From Gemmatimonadota bacterium (GTDB lineage Bacteria; Latescibacterota; UBA2968), in contig PAXL01000033.1 of NCBI GenBank assembly GCA_002714465.1, positions 1 through 14,503 of the forward strand: a stretch of DNA of 14,503 nt, read 5' to 3'. The stretch's first letter is position 1, and each line of letters opens with the position of its first letter. Shown here piece by piece: positions 7,053 to 14,503 of this stretch. The translations under genes and the position numbers were made by a program. A model generated the notes under the pieces. The model saw nothing but the letters and a program-made list of their open reading frames with translations. It was not told the origin of the DNA and did not search any database.

Positions 7053-7267
7053 TTACGCTTCCTCGGTCAGCCCCATCACCTTCAACTGGAGTAGGAGTTT
7101 GCCGAGACTGAAGGGTTTCTCGATGTCTGAAAAGACCAAATCGTAATTGGTTTCCCGCACACGCCTCCGACTCACCGCCGGGTGTGCCTCGAAGCCCTCC
7201 TGCTGAAGATCCGCTTCCAGAAAGTCAGAAGCACCACATCGTCTCCTGTGATCAGAACCTTTGGCAT
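7053..7267 (-). pseudogene. Response-regulator receiver-domain remnant (frameshifted, internally deleted)
   Basis: The ATG at 7267 has GAGAGAG three bases upstream and opens MPKVLITGDDVVLL, which matches strand 1 and the acidic pair of a CheY-like receiver. That frame then runs off to a TGA at 7174-7172. Switching frame near 7226 restores the domain: DFLEADLQQEGFEAH (helix 1, strand 2), then RETNYDLVFSDI (strand 3 with the phospho-acceptor-like Asp), then directly EKPFSLGKLLLQLK (conserved Lys-Pro-Phe and helix 5), ending at TAA 7053. A normal receiver has roughly 45 residues between SDI and KPF; they are absent. The gene therefore has both a one-base frameshift and an in-frame internal loss and cannot encode a working phosphorelay receiver. 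A sequencing error could explain the frameshift but not the missing middle. Confidence 0.72.
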
Positions 7268-7460
7268 CCGCTCTCTCTCACACCATAAGGCCCGGAAACA
7301 TCAACACCGAGAGCATCTAATACTCAGGTCATTCACTTAGACATATTAAAAACGGCTGGTTACAATCCGGTCATAGACCTGCAACGATTGTCAGACACTC
7401 TTATCCTAGACAAGAAATGCAGCGGCACCAACCAAACATGACCCATTTCAGCGTGATCTC

Positions 7461-7495
7461 AAAAAAACGGGCCGATCCCAAAACCTGGATCGGCC
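7461..7495 (-). terminator. Strong rho-independent terminator after ddl
   Basis: On the minus strand GGCCGATCC (7495-7487) pairs perfectly with GGATCGGCC (7478-7470) around an eight-base loop. CG and seven T (7467-7461) follow. It lies about 90 bases after the ddl stop codon and should end the queA-ispDF-dedA-ddl run. Confidence 0.93.
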
Positions 7496-7586
7496 TGGCG
7501 CTACCTTAAGTTCGCACTTCCATATCCGCCTTCACCCATCCAGGGCTGACATAATCTTCTGACACTTATCATTAAACATTTGCCCG

Positions 7587-8684
7587 TCATCTGCTTGTTT
7601 TCAACCCCTGCTGACGCTCGTGTCGGGCGAACGCGAGCTTACCTAGCCGATCGATCAAGTCGGCATACGATATCCCACTCGCCTCGAAGAGCTTCGGATA
7701 CATGCTGATCCGAGTGAATCCGGGTATGGTGTTGATCTCGTTCATGACAAGCCTGCCGTCAGGACTCAGGAAGAAGTCGACCCTAGCCATCCCCTCACAG
7801 CAAAGAGCCTGGAACGACTCAATCGCCAGCTCCTGTACCGAGGATACCTGCTCATCCGTTAGCTTGGCGGGTATCTCGAGACCCGCACCCTGCTCGTCGA
7901 TATATTTAGCCTCGTACGAGTAGAACTCGTGGTGCGGAACTACCTCTCCAGGTAGCGAGGCGATCGGATCCTCGTTCCCTAGAACGGCCACCTCGATCTC
8001 TCGACCCTCGAGAAAGGCTTCGACGACCACTTTTGTGTCATACAGAAAAGCTTCATCCAAAGCAGCTTTGTATTCGTCGGCCGTATCAACTTTGCTGATA
8101 CCGACAGACGACCCCAGATTCGCGGGCTTCACGAACAGTGGCGTTCCCATCTCGTTGGCGAGTACGCTAAAAGACACATCGTCGCGCTTGTGACGGTGAA
8201 CAGTCCGGTAATCACCGATCGCGATTCCACCATCCCGAAGCAGCCGCTTCATAACATCCTTATCCATTCCGACGGCCGATCCAAGCACATCACCACCGAC
8301 AAACGGGACATCGAAAAGCTTCAACATTCCCTGAACAGACCCATCCTCACCATACGGTCCGTGTAGCACAGGAAAAACGACATCTACAGAACCGAGATCT
8401 TCATTGTCCGTCGTTCGCATGAGATCTCTCGACCCCGAACGAGGCACGAGCGCAACCGTATCGTCATTCCGAACCTCGAACGCGGACAACGCATTCCGGG
8501 AATCCAGCAGAAATCGTGACGCGTCGTTCAGATACCACTGTCCCGCGTGGTCGATCCCGACTAGGACTACCTCGTATTTCTGTTTGTCCAGAGCCTCGAC
8601 GATGTTCCGTGCTGACTGAATCGAAACCTCGTGCTCAGCCGACCGACCACCGAAGAGAACACCTAGCCGGATCTTCTTTCCCAT
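7587..8684 (-). CDS. ddl: D-alanine--D-alanine ligase
   Basis: A 365-residue ATP-grasp enzyme that joins two D-alanines in the cytosol, making the dipeptide added by MurF to the peptidoglycan precursor. The N-terminal domain carries VLFGGRSAEHEVSIQSA (residues 9-25) and HGPYGEDGS (108-116). The ATP-grasp part has FVKPANLGSSVGISKV (184-199), EFYSYEAKYI (253-262) and the metal-binding NEINTIPGFT (315-324). The Tyr-rich EFYSYEAKY loop is the version found in true D-Ala-D-Ala ligases of the DdlA type, as opposed to D-lactate enzymes. Length is normal. The ATG at 8684 has only a GAG at about eight bases. It is the last gene of the minus-strand run, 59 bases after dedA, and is followed by a strong terminator. 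Confidence 0.97.
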   Translation of the reverse strand: MGKKIRLGVLFGGRSAEHEVSIQSARNIVEALDKQKYEVVLVGIDHAGQWYLNDASRFLLDSRNALSAFEVRNDDTVALVPRSGSRDLMRTTDNEDLGSVDVVFPVLHGPYGEDGSVQGMLKLFDVPFVGGDVLGSAVGMDKDVMKRLLRDGGIAIGDYRTVHRHKRDDVSFSVLANEMGTPLFVKPANLGSSVGISKVDTADEYKAALDEAFLYDTKVVVEAFLEGREIEVAVLGNEDPIASLPGEVVPHHEFYSYEAKYIDEQGAGLEIPAKLTDEQVSSVQELAIESFQALCCEGMARVDFFLSPDGRLVMNEINTIPGFTRISMYPKLFEASGISYADLIDRLGKLAFARHERQQGLKTSR

Positions 8685-8743
8685 TTCTCAAACTCATTTT
8701 CGCTTTGCATTTAGGCAAAGAGGCGAAGAGCAAAAAACGCAGA

Positions 8744-9427
8744 TCAGGCTTCTCCTGCTCGACTGTTCGCCTGCGCGCCTGCGCCATCTTCTTTTGGTTC
8801 CGACTTCCGCCGCTTCCAGTACTTCCAACCGTAGTAGGCACCACCGACAACCAAAACTAACGTAATAACCACCTGATTGTAGGTTCTCAGGACAGTGACG
8901 ACCAGTTGCCAGTTTTCGCCTACCATCAGCCCAAAGTAGACGAGGAGGGAGTTCCACAGAAACACCCCGATCGCCACATACAACGTCATCCGAACGGGGT
9001 TCATCCGGATGATCCCGGCCACAATTCCGACAAAGGCACGAACCGTCGGCAGGAACCGGTTGAAAATCACGATCCGAATCCCGTATTTCTCGAACCAAAT
9101 CTCCGCCACCTCAATCTTCGACTCGTCGAAGAACCGACGTTCGAGACGTAAAAAAAAATCGCGTCCCTTCACATACGCCATGCCATAGACGAGCAGGCAC
9201 CCCATCGCGCTACCCACATACATCGCGATGTAAGCCGGCCAGACCTGGATCACGCCGATCCCGGCCAGATACGCTCCGAACACGATCAGTGTATCCCCTG
9301 GTATCGGAGGCACAACATTCTCGAGGAATGCCCCCATAAACAGGAAAAAGTAGACCCAACCCGGCGGCTGATTATTCAAGTAGACAAGAAAGTTGTCCCA
9401 GAACTCAGCCAAATACTCCATCACCAT
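8744..9427 (-). CDS. DedA-family (VTT domain) membrane protein
   Basis: A 227-residue inner-membrane protein. DedA/VTT proteins are proton-dependent lipid transporters, and some bacterial members recycle undecaprenyl phosphate. The conserved acidic-proline segment ENVVPPIPGDTLIVFGAYLAG is at 36-56 with Glu36 and Asp45. The two-arginine signature FNRFLPTVRAFVGIVAG is at 122-138 with Arg124 and Arg130. Hydrophobic segments lie near 25-55, 62-85, 133-170 and 185-200, followed by a basic, cytosolic-looking tail. Residues before 20 are amphipathic. The start MVM offers two ATGs and neither has a strong Shine-Dalgarno. Its place between ispDF (isoprenoid precursors) and ddl (peptidoglycan precursor) makes a role in undecaprenyl-phosphate handling attractive, but that is inference from context. 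Confidence 0.92.
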   Translation of the reverse strand: MVMEYLAEFWDNFLVYLNNQPPGWVYFFLFMGAFLENVVPPIPGDTLIVFGAYLAGIGVIQVWPAYIAMYVGSAMGCLLVYGMAYVKGRDFFLRLERRFFDESKIEVAEIWFEKYGIRIVIFNRFLPTVRAFVGIVAGIIRMNPVRMTLYVAIGVFLWNSLLVYFGLMVGENWQLVVTVLRTYNQVVITLVLVVGGAYYGWKYWKRRKSEPKEDGAGAQANSRAGEA

Positions 9428-9530
9428 ACCCGACCCGTTTGTCTTCGATTACGTGTCATCTTGCCGTTACCGGCCCGCTTTTGACCCTTAACACTTACCT
9501 CCCACGCCATAGCGTTTGTGCGACAGCAAT

Positions 9531-10688
9531 TCATTTGACCCTGACGAGTGCCACTGCCTGCGCGGCCATGCCACGCTCTTCCCCGACGAAACCAAGCTTT
9601 TCTGTCGTCGTCGCCTTCACCGAAACGCGACTCTCCTCTACCCCGAGGGCCGTCGCGATGTTCGTTTCCATCTCAGGGACGTGAGGCGCCAGCTTCGGTC
9701 GCTGAGCCATAACCGTGGCATCGACATTCACCAGCTGGGCTCCCGCTTCATTCAGCGCTTTCGCTGTCCGCTCGAGCAGGATCAAGCTCGAGATATCCTT
9801 GTAGGCCTGATCGGTATCTGGAAACAGCCTGCCGATGTCTCCCAGACCGGCTGCTCCCAGGATGGCGTCGATCACGACGTGCGACAGGACGTCCGCATCC
9901 GAGTGGCCATCCAACCCTAGGTCGAAGGGAACATTAACCCCGCCGAGGACCAGCTTACGTCCCTCGACCAGTTGATGGACATCGTATCCCATCCCAATTC
10001 GCTGCACATCCCCTCCTAAACGCCTTTTGAGGATATCTTCCGCACGTTCAATGTCCCCGGGGCGTGTCACCTTGATATTCTCAGCCGACCCTTCCATCAG
10101 GGTCACCGGCTTCCCGATTCGCTCTGCCAGAACCGTGTCGTCCGTACCGACAAAGCCATCTCGCATGGCTGCTTCGTGCGCCTCACGCAGAATATTCGTC
10201 TTGAATGCTTGGGGCGTCTGAACCGCCCACAGATCTGACCTGTCCAGAGTCTCCGCAACGCACCCGTCCCGGGCGCGCTTAATCGTGTCGGTGACCGGTT
10301 GTCCGATCACGGCGGCTCCTGATTTGCGAGCTGCCGCAACTATTACCGATATCTCATTTGACGTAACGAGTGGCCTTGCTCCATCGTGAACGGCTACGAC
10401 ATCGGCTTCTCGGGGAACGGCCCTGAGACCTTTGCGAACGGAATCCTGTCGCTCCTTTCCTCCGTCCACAACAGCCCCGACCTTCGAGAAAGCAGACGAG
10501 AGCGATCGAACCTCATCCAGGTCTCCACGCGGACCCACAACGACGATTCGGTCGATGTCCTCACAGCTATCGAAGACTTCGAGGGTGTGGCAGAGAACGG
10601 GCCGATCGCCAAAATCCAGAAGCTGCTTGGGTTTGTCCGTTTCCATACGCCGGCCCAGACCGCCGGCAAGGATTATCGCGTAGGTCAC
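9531..10688 (-). CDS. ispDF: Bifunctional IspD-IspF enzyme (MEP isoprenoid pathway)
   Basis: One protein joins two non-consecutive MEP-pathway steps: CDP-ME formation from MEP and CTP (IspD), and MEcPP formation (IspF). Counting from the GTG start (385 residues), IspD covers about 1-222, with AIILAGGLGRRM at the start, KPKQLLDFG, GGKERQDSV, AVHDGARPLV and ENIKVTRPGD. IspF covers about 230-385, with zinc ligands in GYDVHQL (Asp236, His238) and GHSDADVLSH (His270), then FPDTD and KATTTEKLGF. A longer frame starts at ATG 10706, but I prefer GTG at 10688-10686. GGAG lies five bases before it, it overlaps the upstream stop as GTGA, and the protein then begins at the usual IspD position (MTYAIILAGG). 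Confidence 0.95.
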   Translation of the reverse strand: MTYAIILAGGLGRRMETDKPKQLLDFGDRPVLCHTLEVFDSCEDIDRIVVVGPRGDLDEVRSLSSAFSKVGAVVDGGKERQDSVRKGLRAVPREADVVAVHDGARPLVTSNEISVIVAAARKSGAAVIGQPVTDTIKRARDGCVAETLDRSDLWAVQTPQAFKTNILREAHEAAMRDGFVGTDDTVLAERIGKPVTLMEGSAENIKVTRPGDIERAEDILKRRLGGDVQRIGMGYDVHQLVEGRKLVLGGVNVPFDLGLDGHSDADVLSHVVIDAILGAAGLGDIGRLFPDTDQAYKDISSLILLERTAKALNEAGAQLVNVDATVMAQRPKLAPHVPEMETNIATALGVEESRVSVKATTTEKLGFVGEERGMAAQAVALVRVK

Positions 10689-10870
10689 CGCTTCTCCAGA
10701 AGACATGCAATCACGCCCAACAGCGTATCCCGTTTCACCTCGATCTCGTCATACGTCGTAACGTTCTGGTCTACCAATTGACGGAAGCCAATCACCACAT
10801 TCCTGAATCTTGGTGTCTTAGCGACCTCCGGTTCAGTCCAGCGAGCGGATACGAAATCCTGGTCGTTCAT
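10685..10870 (-). CDS. Unrecognised 61-residue protein coupled to ispDF
   Basis: A short protein, charged and partly helical (RFRNVVIGFRQLVDQN; DEIEVKRDTLLGVIACLLEK). I do not recognise a family and see no signal peptide or membrane segment. Its stop TGA overlaps the GTG start of ispDF in GTGA, and the sequence coding its last residues (LLEKR) contains the GGAGAAG Shine-Dalgarno of ispDF. This argues that it is translated. It begins 37 bases after queA. The ATG at 10870 itself overlaps the TGA of an eight-codon frame (ATG 10894 region, AAGAGG just upstream), so ribosomes may be handed on from queA. Alternatively, the whole segment is merely a leader for ispDF. Confidence 0.5.
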   Translation of the reverse strand: MNDQDFVSARWTEPEVAKTPRFRNVVIGFRQLVDQNVTTYDEIEVKRDTLLGVIACLLEKR

Positions 10871-10907
10871 GAACAGTCGATCTCATTTGACATACCTCTT
10901 GCTCGCA

Positions 10908-11933
10908 TCAAGTGATGAGCATCGCATCCCCATAACTATAGAACCGATACTCTTGTCGGACAGCCTCGTCATACGCCTCTCGGATCAACTCCCGACCTGC
11001 CAGCGCCGACACGAGCATCAACAGGGTCGACCTGGGAAGGTGGAAGTTCGTCAGGAGCGCGTCGACCAGCTTGAAACTGTGCCCGGGGTAGATAAAGATA
11101 TCCGTCCAGCCTGATCCCGAACCCAGACGCCCCCACGTGTCAGTCTGTGATTCCAGCACTCTTACTGAGGTCGTGCCCACGGCCACGATCCGTCCACCAG
11201 ACGCGCGCGTCTTCTCGATCTCTTCTGCAGCTAGATCGGTGACTTCGTAGTATTCCGCATCCATCCGGTGGTTAACCACATCTTGGACCTCGACAGGCTT
11301 GAACGTCCCCGGACCAACGTGTAGGAGCACCGTCGTTCGGTCGACACCTTCTGACTCCAGCGATTCGAGCATCTCCCCCGTGAAGTGCAGACCCGCTGTT
11401 GGAGCCGCGATAGCCCCTGCCGTTCTCGCATACACGGTCTGATAGCGTTCGGCATCGGATTCGGTCGGATCACGCTGAATGTAGGGCGGCAGAGGTATGG
11501 CGCCCCGGCGTTCGATCAGGCCCGACACGTCACCATCGAACTGGACGATTCGCGTACCATCCTCCTGAACCCCTGCCACAGTCGCGACCACTTCCTCCTC
11601 TTCAAAAATTATCGTCGCACCCTCTTTGAGGCGTCTCCCAGGACGAGCAAGTGCCACCCATCGTCCGTCCTTTTCAGGTCGGATCAGCAACAACTCAACC
11701 TGCCCACCCGTCTCCAGTTTGTGACCTCTAAGTCGTGCGGGAAAGACTTTTGTTTCATTCACAACAAGCCGATCCCCGGCATTCACAAACCGCCCGAAAT
11801 CAGAGAAACGGCAGTGCTGGATGTTACTAGTCTGTCGATCGACCACCATCAAGCGAGACCCGTCCCTACGGTCAGACGGGTGTTGCGCGATCAAAGATTC
11901 AGGAAGGGTGTAGTCGAAATCAGAGAGCTTCAA
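10908..11933 (-). CDS. queA: S-adenosylmethionine:tRNA ribosyltransferase-isomerase
   Basis: QueA moves the ribosyl part of SAM onto 7-aminomethyl-7-deazaguanine at tRNA position 34, giving epoxyqueuosine, the penultimate step to queuosine. Typical segments in order are KLSDFDYTLPESLIAQHP at the start, RLVVNETKVFPARLRG, AAPTAGLHF, LLHVGPGTFKPV, VGTTSVRVLES, TNFHLPRSTLLMLVSA and the C-terminal YRFYSYGDAMLI. I chose the TTG at 11933-11931. It gives the standard MKLSDFDY start and about 341 residues, and AGGA lies six bases upstream (11943-11940). The frame is open to a GTG at 11978, but that adds 15 residues of non-conserved sequence. No tgt, queG or other queuosine gene is in view. Confidence 0.95.
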   Translation of the reverse strand: MKLSDFDYTLPESLIAQHPSDRRDGSRLMVVDRQTSNIQHCRFSDFGRFVNAGDRLVVNETKVFPARLRGHKLETGGQVELLLIRPEKDGRWVALARPGRRLKEGATIIFEEEEVVATVAGVQEDGTRIVQFDGDVSGLIERRGAIPLPPYIQRDPTESDAERYQTVYARTAGAIAAPTAGLHFTGEMLESLESEGVDRTTVLLHVGPGTFKPVEVQDVVNHRMDAEYYEVTDLAAEEIEKTRASGGRIVAVGTTSVRVLESQTDTWGRLGSGSGWTDIFIYPGHSFKLVDALLTNFHLPRSTLLMLVSALAGRELIREAYDEAVRQEYRFYSYGDAMLIT

Positions 11934-12080
11934 CGGGCATCCTGATTTAGGAGGATCTGCAGTTGGGAACGGATCCACACCGTTCGTCCCAAGTAGTAAA
12001 AGCCACGGCGGCCTTCGCGGCGTAGGCGTATTGAGGGACGGTCGCAGACCAAGACATTCAGAAAAACGAACTTCTGTAAG

Positions 12081-12294
12081 CTAGCATCGAGAAATCAGGT
12101 AGAGAATCAGACTGCCAATGCCGCTTAGGAGGATGCAGGTCACGGTCGGAAAGCAAAAAGTGACACCCTCAAGCTTCGCGCCGATATAGCCGGGCAACTT
12201 GCCGAGAAGGGGCATGCGCGGGGCCCTAGATCATTAGCACGCCAGCGACCACCAGGCTCGCACCGAGGAAAACCAGGGTCTTGCCGAAAGGCAA
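12081..12294 (-). pseudogene. DUF2905-family small membrane protein, broken by a one-base frameshift
   Basis: DUF2905 proteins are about 70 residues with two membrane segments and unknown function. Here frame 1 starts at TTG 12294, one base after the stop of the glycosidase gene. It reads MPFGKTLVFLGASLVVAGVL then MI, and stops at TAG 12228-12226. Shifting frame there gives the rest: RMPLLGKLPGYIGAKLEGVT, FCFPTVTCILLSGIGSLILY, LISRC, stop TAG 12083-12081. The LGKLPGYI and VTFCFPTVT segments are the family signature. The total span is 214 bases, one more than the 213 needed for a normal 70-residue member. So a single extra base within about 12226-12236, next to GGGCCCC, explains everything. 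It may be a sequencing error, a recent mutation or recoding. Neighbouring queA is a familiar partner of this family. Confidence 0.75.
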
Positions 12295-12295
12295 T

Positions 12296-14503
12296 CTACT
12301 CGAGTCGCCTGGCTATCAAGGCCACAGGCCCGATCAGCCCTGAGGGAAGCTGCATTCCCTCATACTCGTTTGCCATCGAATTGGTCACACGAACCTCGAT
12401 CAAGTGCTGTCCGGCTGATAAAGATCCCAGATGAACAATATGAGGAGCCCACATTCGGCACCCCACCGATTCTCCATCGACCAGTACTTCAGCGATCTCA
12501 CCAACCTTTCCCATATCGAGCTCGAACGAATCGGCATCCGGGAAGGCGATCTCTGTCGAATAGCTCACACAGCCTGAAAACAGCTCCCACCCGTTCACTC
12601 TCGCCCAGTCATCCCCGACCGAAATCGTCGAAATGTCTTCACCATCGAAGCGAGATGTCCAATCGGCAGCCAACTCGATCCGTTCCGTCGACCATTCTGA
12701 TTGTTGCGCCGTTTCCGACGGAGCGCTTGAAGAATCGACCGCCAGTATCAGACTTTCCCGACGCCCGAGTTGGATGTTTAGGTCATCCGGGGCGACATCT
12801 CGACGATCACCGCTCATAGCGTCCCAGATTTCGATCGACCCCGATACTGAAAGCGTAACCAATCCATCGATCTCTGTCTCACCTTCGTTCACGAGCAGGT
12901 AGAGATCGAGTCCATCCTTCTTAAAGTGGATATGGCGCAGATCGGGGTTCGGCAATGCAATTTCTAGATCTCTAGGAATCGCCCGATCGACTGCATCTAC
13001 AATGTCCCCGTCGAACTCGACAACCGTACCGCCCACTTTCCGGAACGCATCAAGCTTGTCAGATGCTCTCTGGGACAGCTCCTGAAGTCCCTCAATGATC
13101 ACAACCTGGTATCGCTGTGATCCCACCGCCAGCCTATTGTCTTCTATCACCGCCTCCGACACCGCCTGATCGTCCAGATATAGAAAATCGATCTGATTCT
13201 GATACAGCTCCTTAGCCGACTCCCACGGGACGGCGTTTCCGTCGCCCAGGATGGCCACATCGCAGAGGTGCTCGCCATCCGACAGTATCCAGCAAAGCCG
13301 CCTAGAATAAAGAGCTATGTGCTTGAAGTAGGGCCACCAAATGTTATGGAACGCGAGATCGGGTTCGCTTTCCCACGCACGACGCTCGCGTATCGAATAG
13401 AACACCGCGTGCGGGTTGATCAGATTGTTGCCACGGACAAGATGCCAGTCGAACAGCCACTTCACTTCGTCGAGACTCAGCTGCCAGCCGTAAGCGCCGC
13501 ATACCTCGGTCAGGATGCGGCGCCTGTTGCTGAGCCGAGCACCGCTTGTAGCTGTTTTGGCCGCCGTACTGTGAATGCCATCGATGGCCGTCAGCTTATC
13601 CGGCTCAACATACCTCCAGACCATATCCTGTCCGGGCATCTGGAACAATCGCAGCGGACTCAGCTCGTTACTCTCTGCAGGATGCCCAGTCAATGCGATC
13701 CCGTGTTCGGCACACCACTCGGATTGCGCGTTGTAGAAAGTCTCCACGAGTCGAGCGTACACAGCTTCCGAATACCTGTGACGAAAGGCCTCCGTCTCTT
13801 CACCGTAGTCTTCCCACAGAGCGGGCAGCCAGGGCCGTGGATCCTCACCCCATCGATCAGCAATCCAGTCCTCGAAACCCGGAGTATACGGCTTCCCTTG
13901 ACCTCGTCGGCTGCCTCCTCGCCCGAGCACGTTCGGCTCGTCCGTGAACATCGCAATTATCGTGTCACCGAAGAACGGCTCTAGCGTCTCGAAATACCGG
14001 TCGTGCGTCAGGCGAAGAAAACAGGCGACAGCCTCCGGGTTGAGGATATCGCCTGACGGGGGAGCGGTCGCGTGACCGTCTTCCGACTCTTCAAAGACGC
14101 CCCGAATGACACCTCCACTCGCGACATCCCATACACTCATCGCCTTCCATCTGCCTTCAGGGATGTCGATCCTAAAAATCGTGTGACCTTCTGGTTCAAG
14201 CACCCGAACCGTACTCGCATCGATCGACCCATCATCAAGTACAAGTCCAAGGACCGTACACACATGGCGGTCCTTCATCGCCCTTCCAGTGTTGGGTCGC
14301 CAGAATCCCTGACGTGGGCCCTCGAACATCCGATCCCACATCCGGATCGAGCGGGTCGCATAGTCGGGATTCTCGGCCACCACCGCACCGTTCGCCGATC
14401 CGGACGGATACGACCCTTCATCATACAGGATCACCTTCATACCAAGACGAGCCGCTTCCTCCACAACCACTCGAACCAACCTGAAGAACTCGTCCGTCAG
14501 ATA
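12296..14503 (-). CDS. GH106-like glycoside hydrolase, 5' end outside window
   Basis: The frame is open to the right edge (first visible codons YLTDEFFR), so the N-terminus is missing; 735 codons are visible. GH106-type enzymes, mostly alpha-L-rhamnosidases, remove sugars from plant or algal polysaccharides and glycans. Visible landmarks in order are GMKVILYDEGSYPSG near residues 21-35, ILNPEAVACFLRLTHDRYFE near 153-172, and FTDEPNV near 186-192 with the probable catalytic Glu189. Next come GHPAESNELSPLRLFQMPGQD and HAVFYSIRERRAWESEPD. A C-terminal beta-sandwich of about 100 residues ends the chain (SVGDDWARVNGW, VLVDGESVGCRMWAPHIVHL). No signal peptide can be judged. It ends in CGACTCGAGTAG, one base before the TTG of the DUF2905 gene. 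Substrate is uncertain; the glycosidase superfamily call is firm. Confidence 0.82.
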   Translation of the reverse strand, partial: YLTDEFFRLVRVVVEEAARLGMKVILYDEGSYPSGSANGAVVAENPDYATRSIRMWDRMFEGPRQGFWRPNTGRAMKDRHVCTVLGLVLDDGSIDASTVRVLEPEGHTIFRIDIPEGRWKAMSVWDVASGGVIRGVFEESEDGHATAPPSGDILNPEAVACFLRLTHDRYFETLEPFFGDTIIAMFTDEPNVLGRGGSRRGQGKPYTPGFEDWIADRWGEDPRPWLPALWEDYGEETEAFRHRYSEAVYARLVETFYNAQSEWCAEHGIALTGHPAESNELSPLRLFQMPGQDMVWRYVEPDKLTAIDGIHSTAAKTATSGARLSNRRRILTEVCGAYGWQLSLDEVKWLFDWHLVRGNNLINPHAVFYSIRERRAWESEPDLAFHNIWWPYFKHIALYSRRLCWILSDGEHLCDVAILGDGNAVPWESAKELYQNQIDFLYLDDQAVSEAVIEDNRLAVGSQRYQVVIIEGLQELSQRASDKLDAFRKVGGTVVEFDGDIVDAVDRAIPRDLEIALPNPDLRHIHFKKDGLDLYLLVNEGETEIDGLVTLSVSGSIEIWDAMSGDRRDVAPDDLNIQLGRRESLILAVDSSSAPSETAQQSEWSTERIELAADWTSRFDGEDISTISVGDDWARVNGWELFSGCVSYSTEIAFPDADSFELDMGKVGEIAEVLVDGESVGCRMWAPHIVHLGSLSAGQHLIEVRVTNSMANEYEGMQLPSGLIGPVALIARRLE

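Noticed and set aside
11979..12080. Hairpin CAGAA/TTCTG after the DUF2905 gene as a terminator before queA
   Set aside because: The stem is short and no T-run follows it, so queA may well be co-transcribed with the genes upstream.

Overview
The window looks like a chromosomal fragment of a diderm (outer-membrane) bacterium. It carries a TonB-dependent receptor ending in Phe, a second predicted outer-membrane barrel, the MEP isoprenoid pathway, D-Ala-D-Ala ligase and queuosine biosynthesis. The mix (TonB receptor with an N-terminal carboxypeptidase-regulatory-like domain, fused IspDF, a GH106-like glycosidase) fits the wider FCB/Gemmatimonadota-like or marine uncultured bacteria, but the phylum is an inference with low confidence. 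Base composition is moderately GC-rich on the right and more AT-rich and gene-poor on the left. Several genes appear to use TTG starts.

Left part (1-6.1 kb), loosely packed: a hairpin that could be a terminator, then tRNA-Thr(TGT) on the minus strand; a secreted DUF1579-like protein (minus); a secreted barrel-like protein (plus); a 777-residue TonB-dependent receptor (minus); and a UbiE-like SAM methyltransferase (plus). These are separated by 370-410 base stretches in which I see no convincing gene.

Middle (6.1-7.5 kb): a small winged-helix-like protein (minus), a REP-like hairpin, then a short minus-strand unit bracketed by two clear rho-independent terminators. This unit holds the remnant of a response-regulator receiver domain, with a frameshift and an internal deletion, followed by an intact-looking 43-codon single-membrane-segment protein.

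Right part (7.5-14.5 kb), one compact minus-strand run, in transcription order: a GH106-like glycosidase (5' end outside the window), a DUF2905 membrane protein broken by a one-base frameshift, queA, an unrecognised 61-residue ORF, an ispD-ispF fusion, a DedA-family membrane protein, ddl, and a strong terminator. The last members link isoprenoid precursor synthesis, a probable undecaprenyl-phosphate-related DedA carrier and peptidoglycan precursor synthesis. The 61-residue ORF overlaps ispDF by GTGA, which argues that it is translated and that ispDF starts at GTG.

I found no CRISPR array, transposase, integrase or defence system. The most useful non-obvious items are the two broken genes, the small membrane ORF and the re-assigned starts; I see no evidence of a wholly new biological system.
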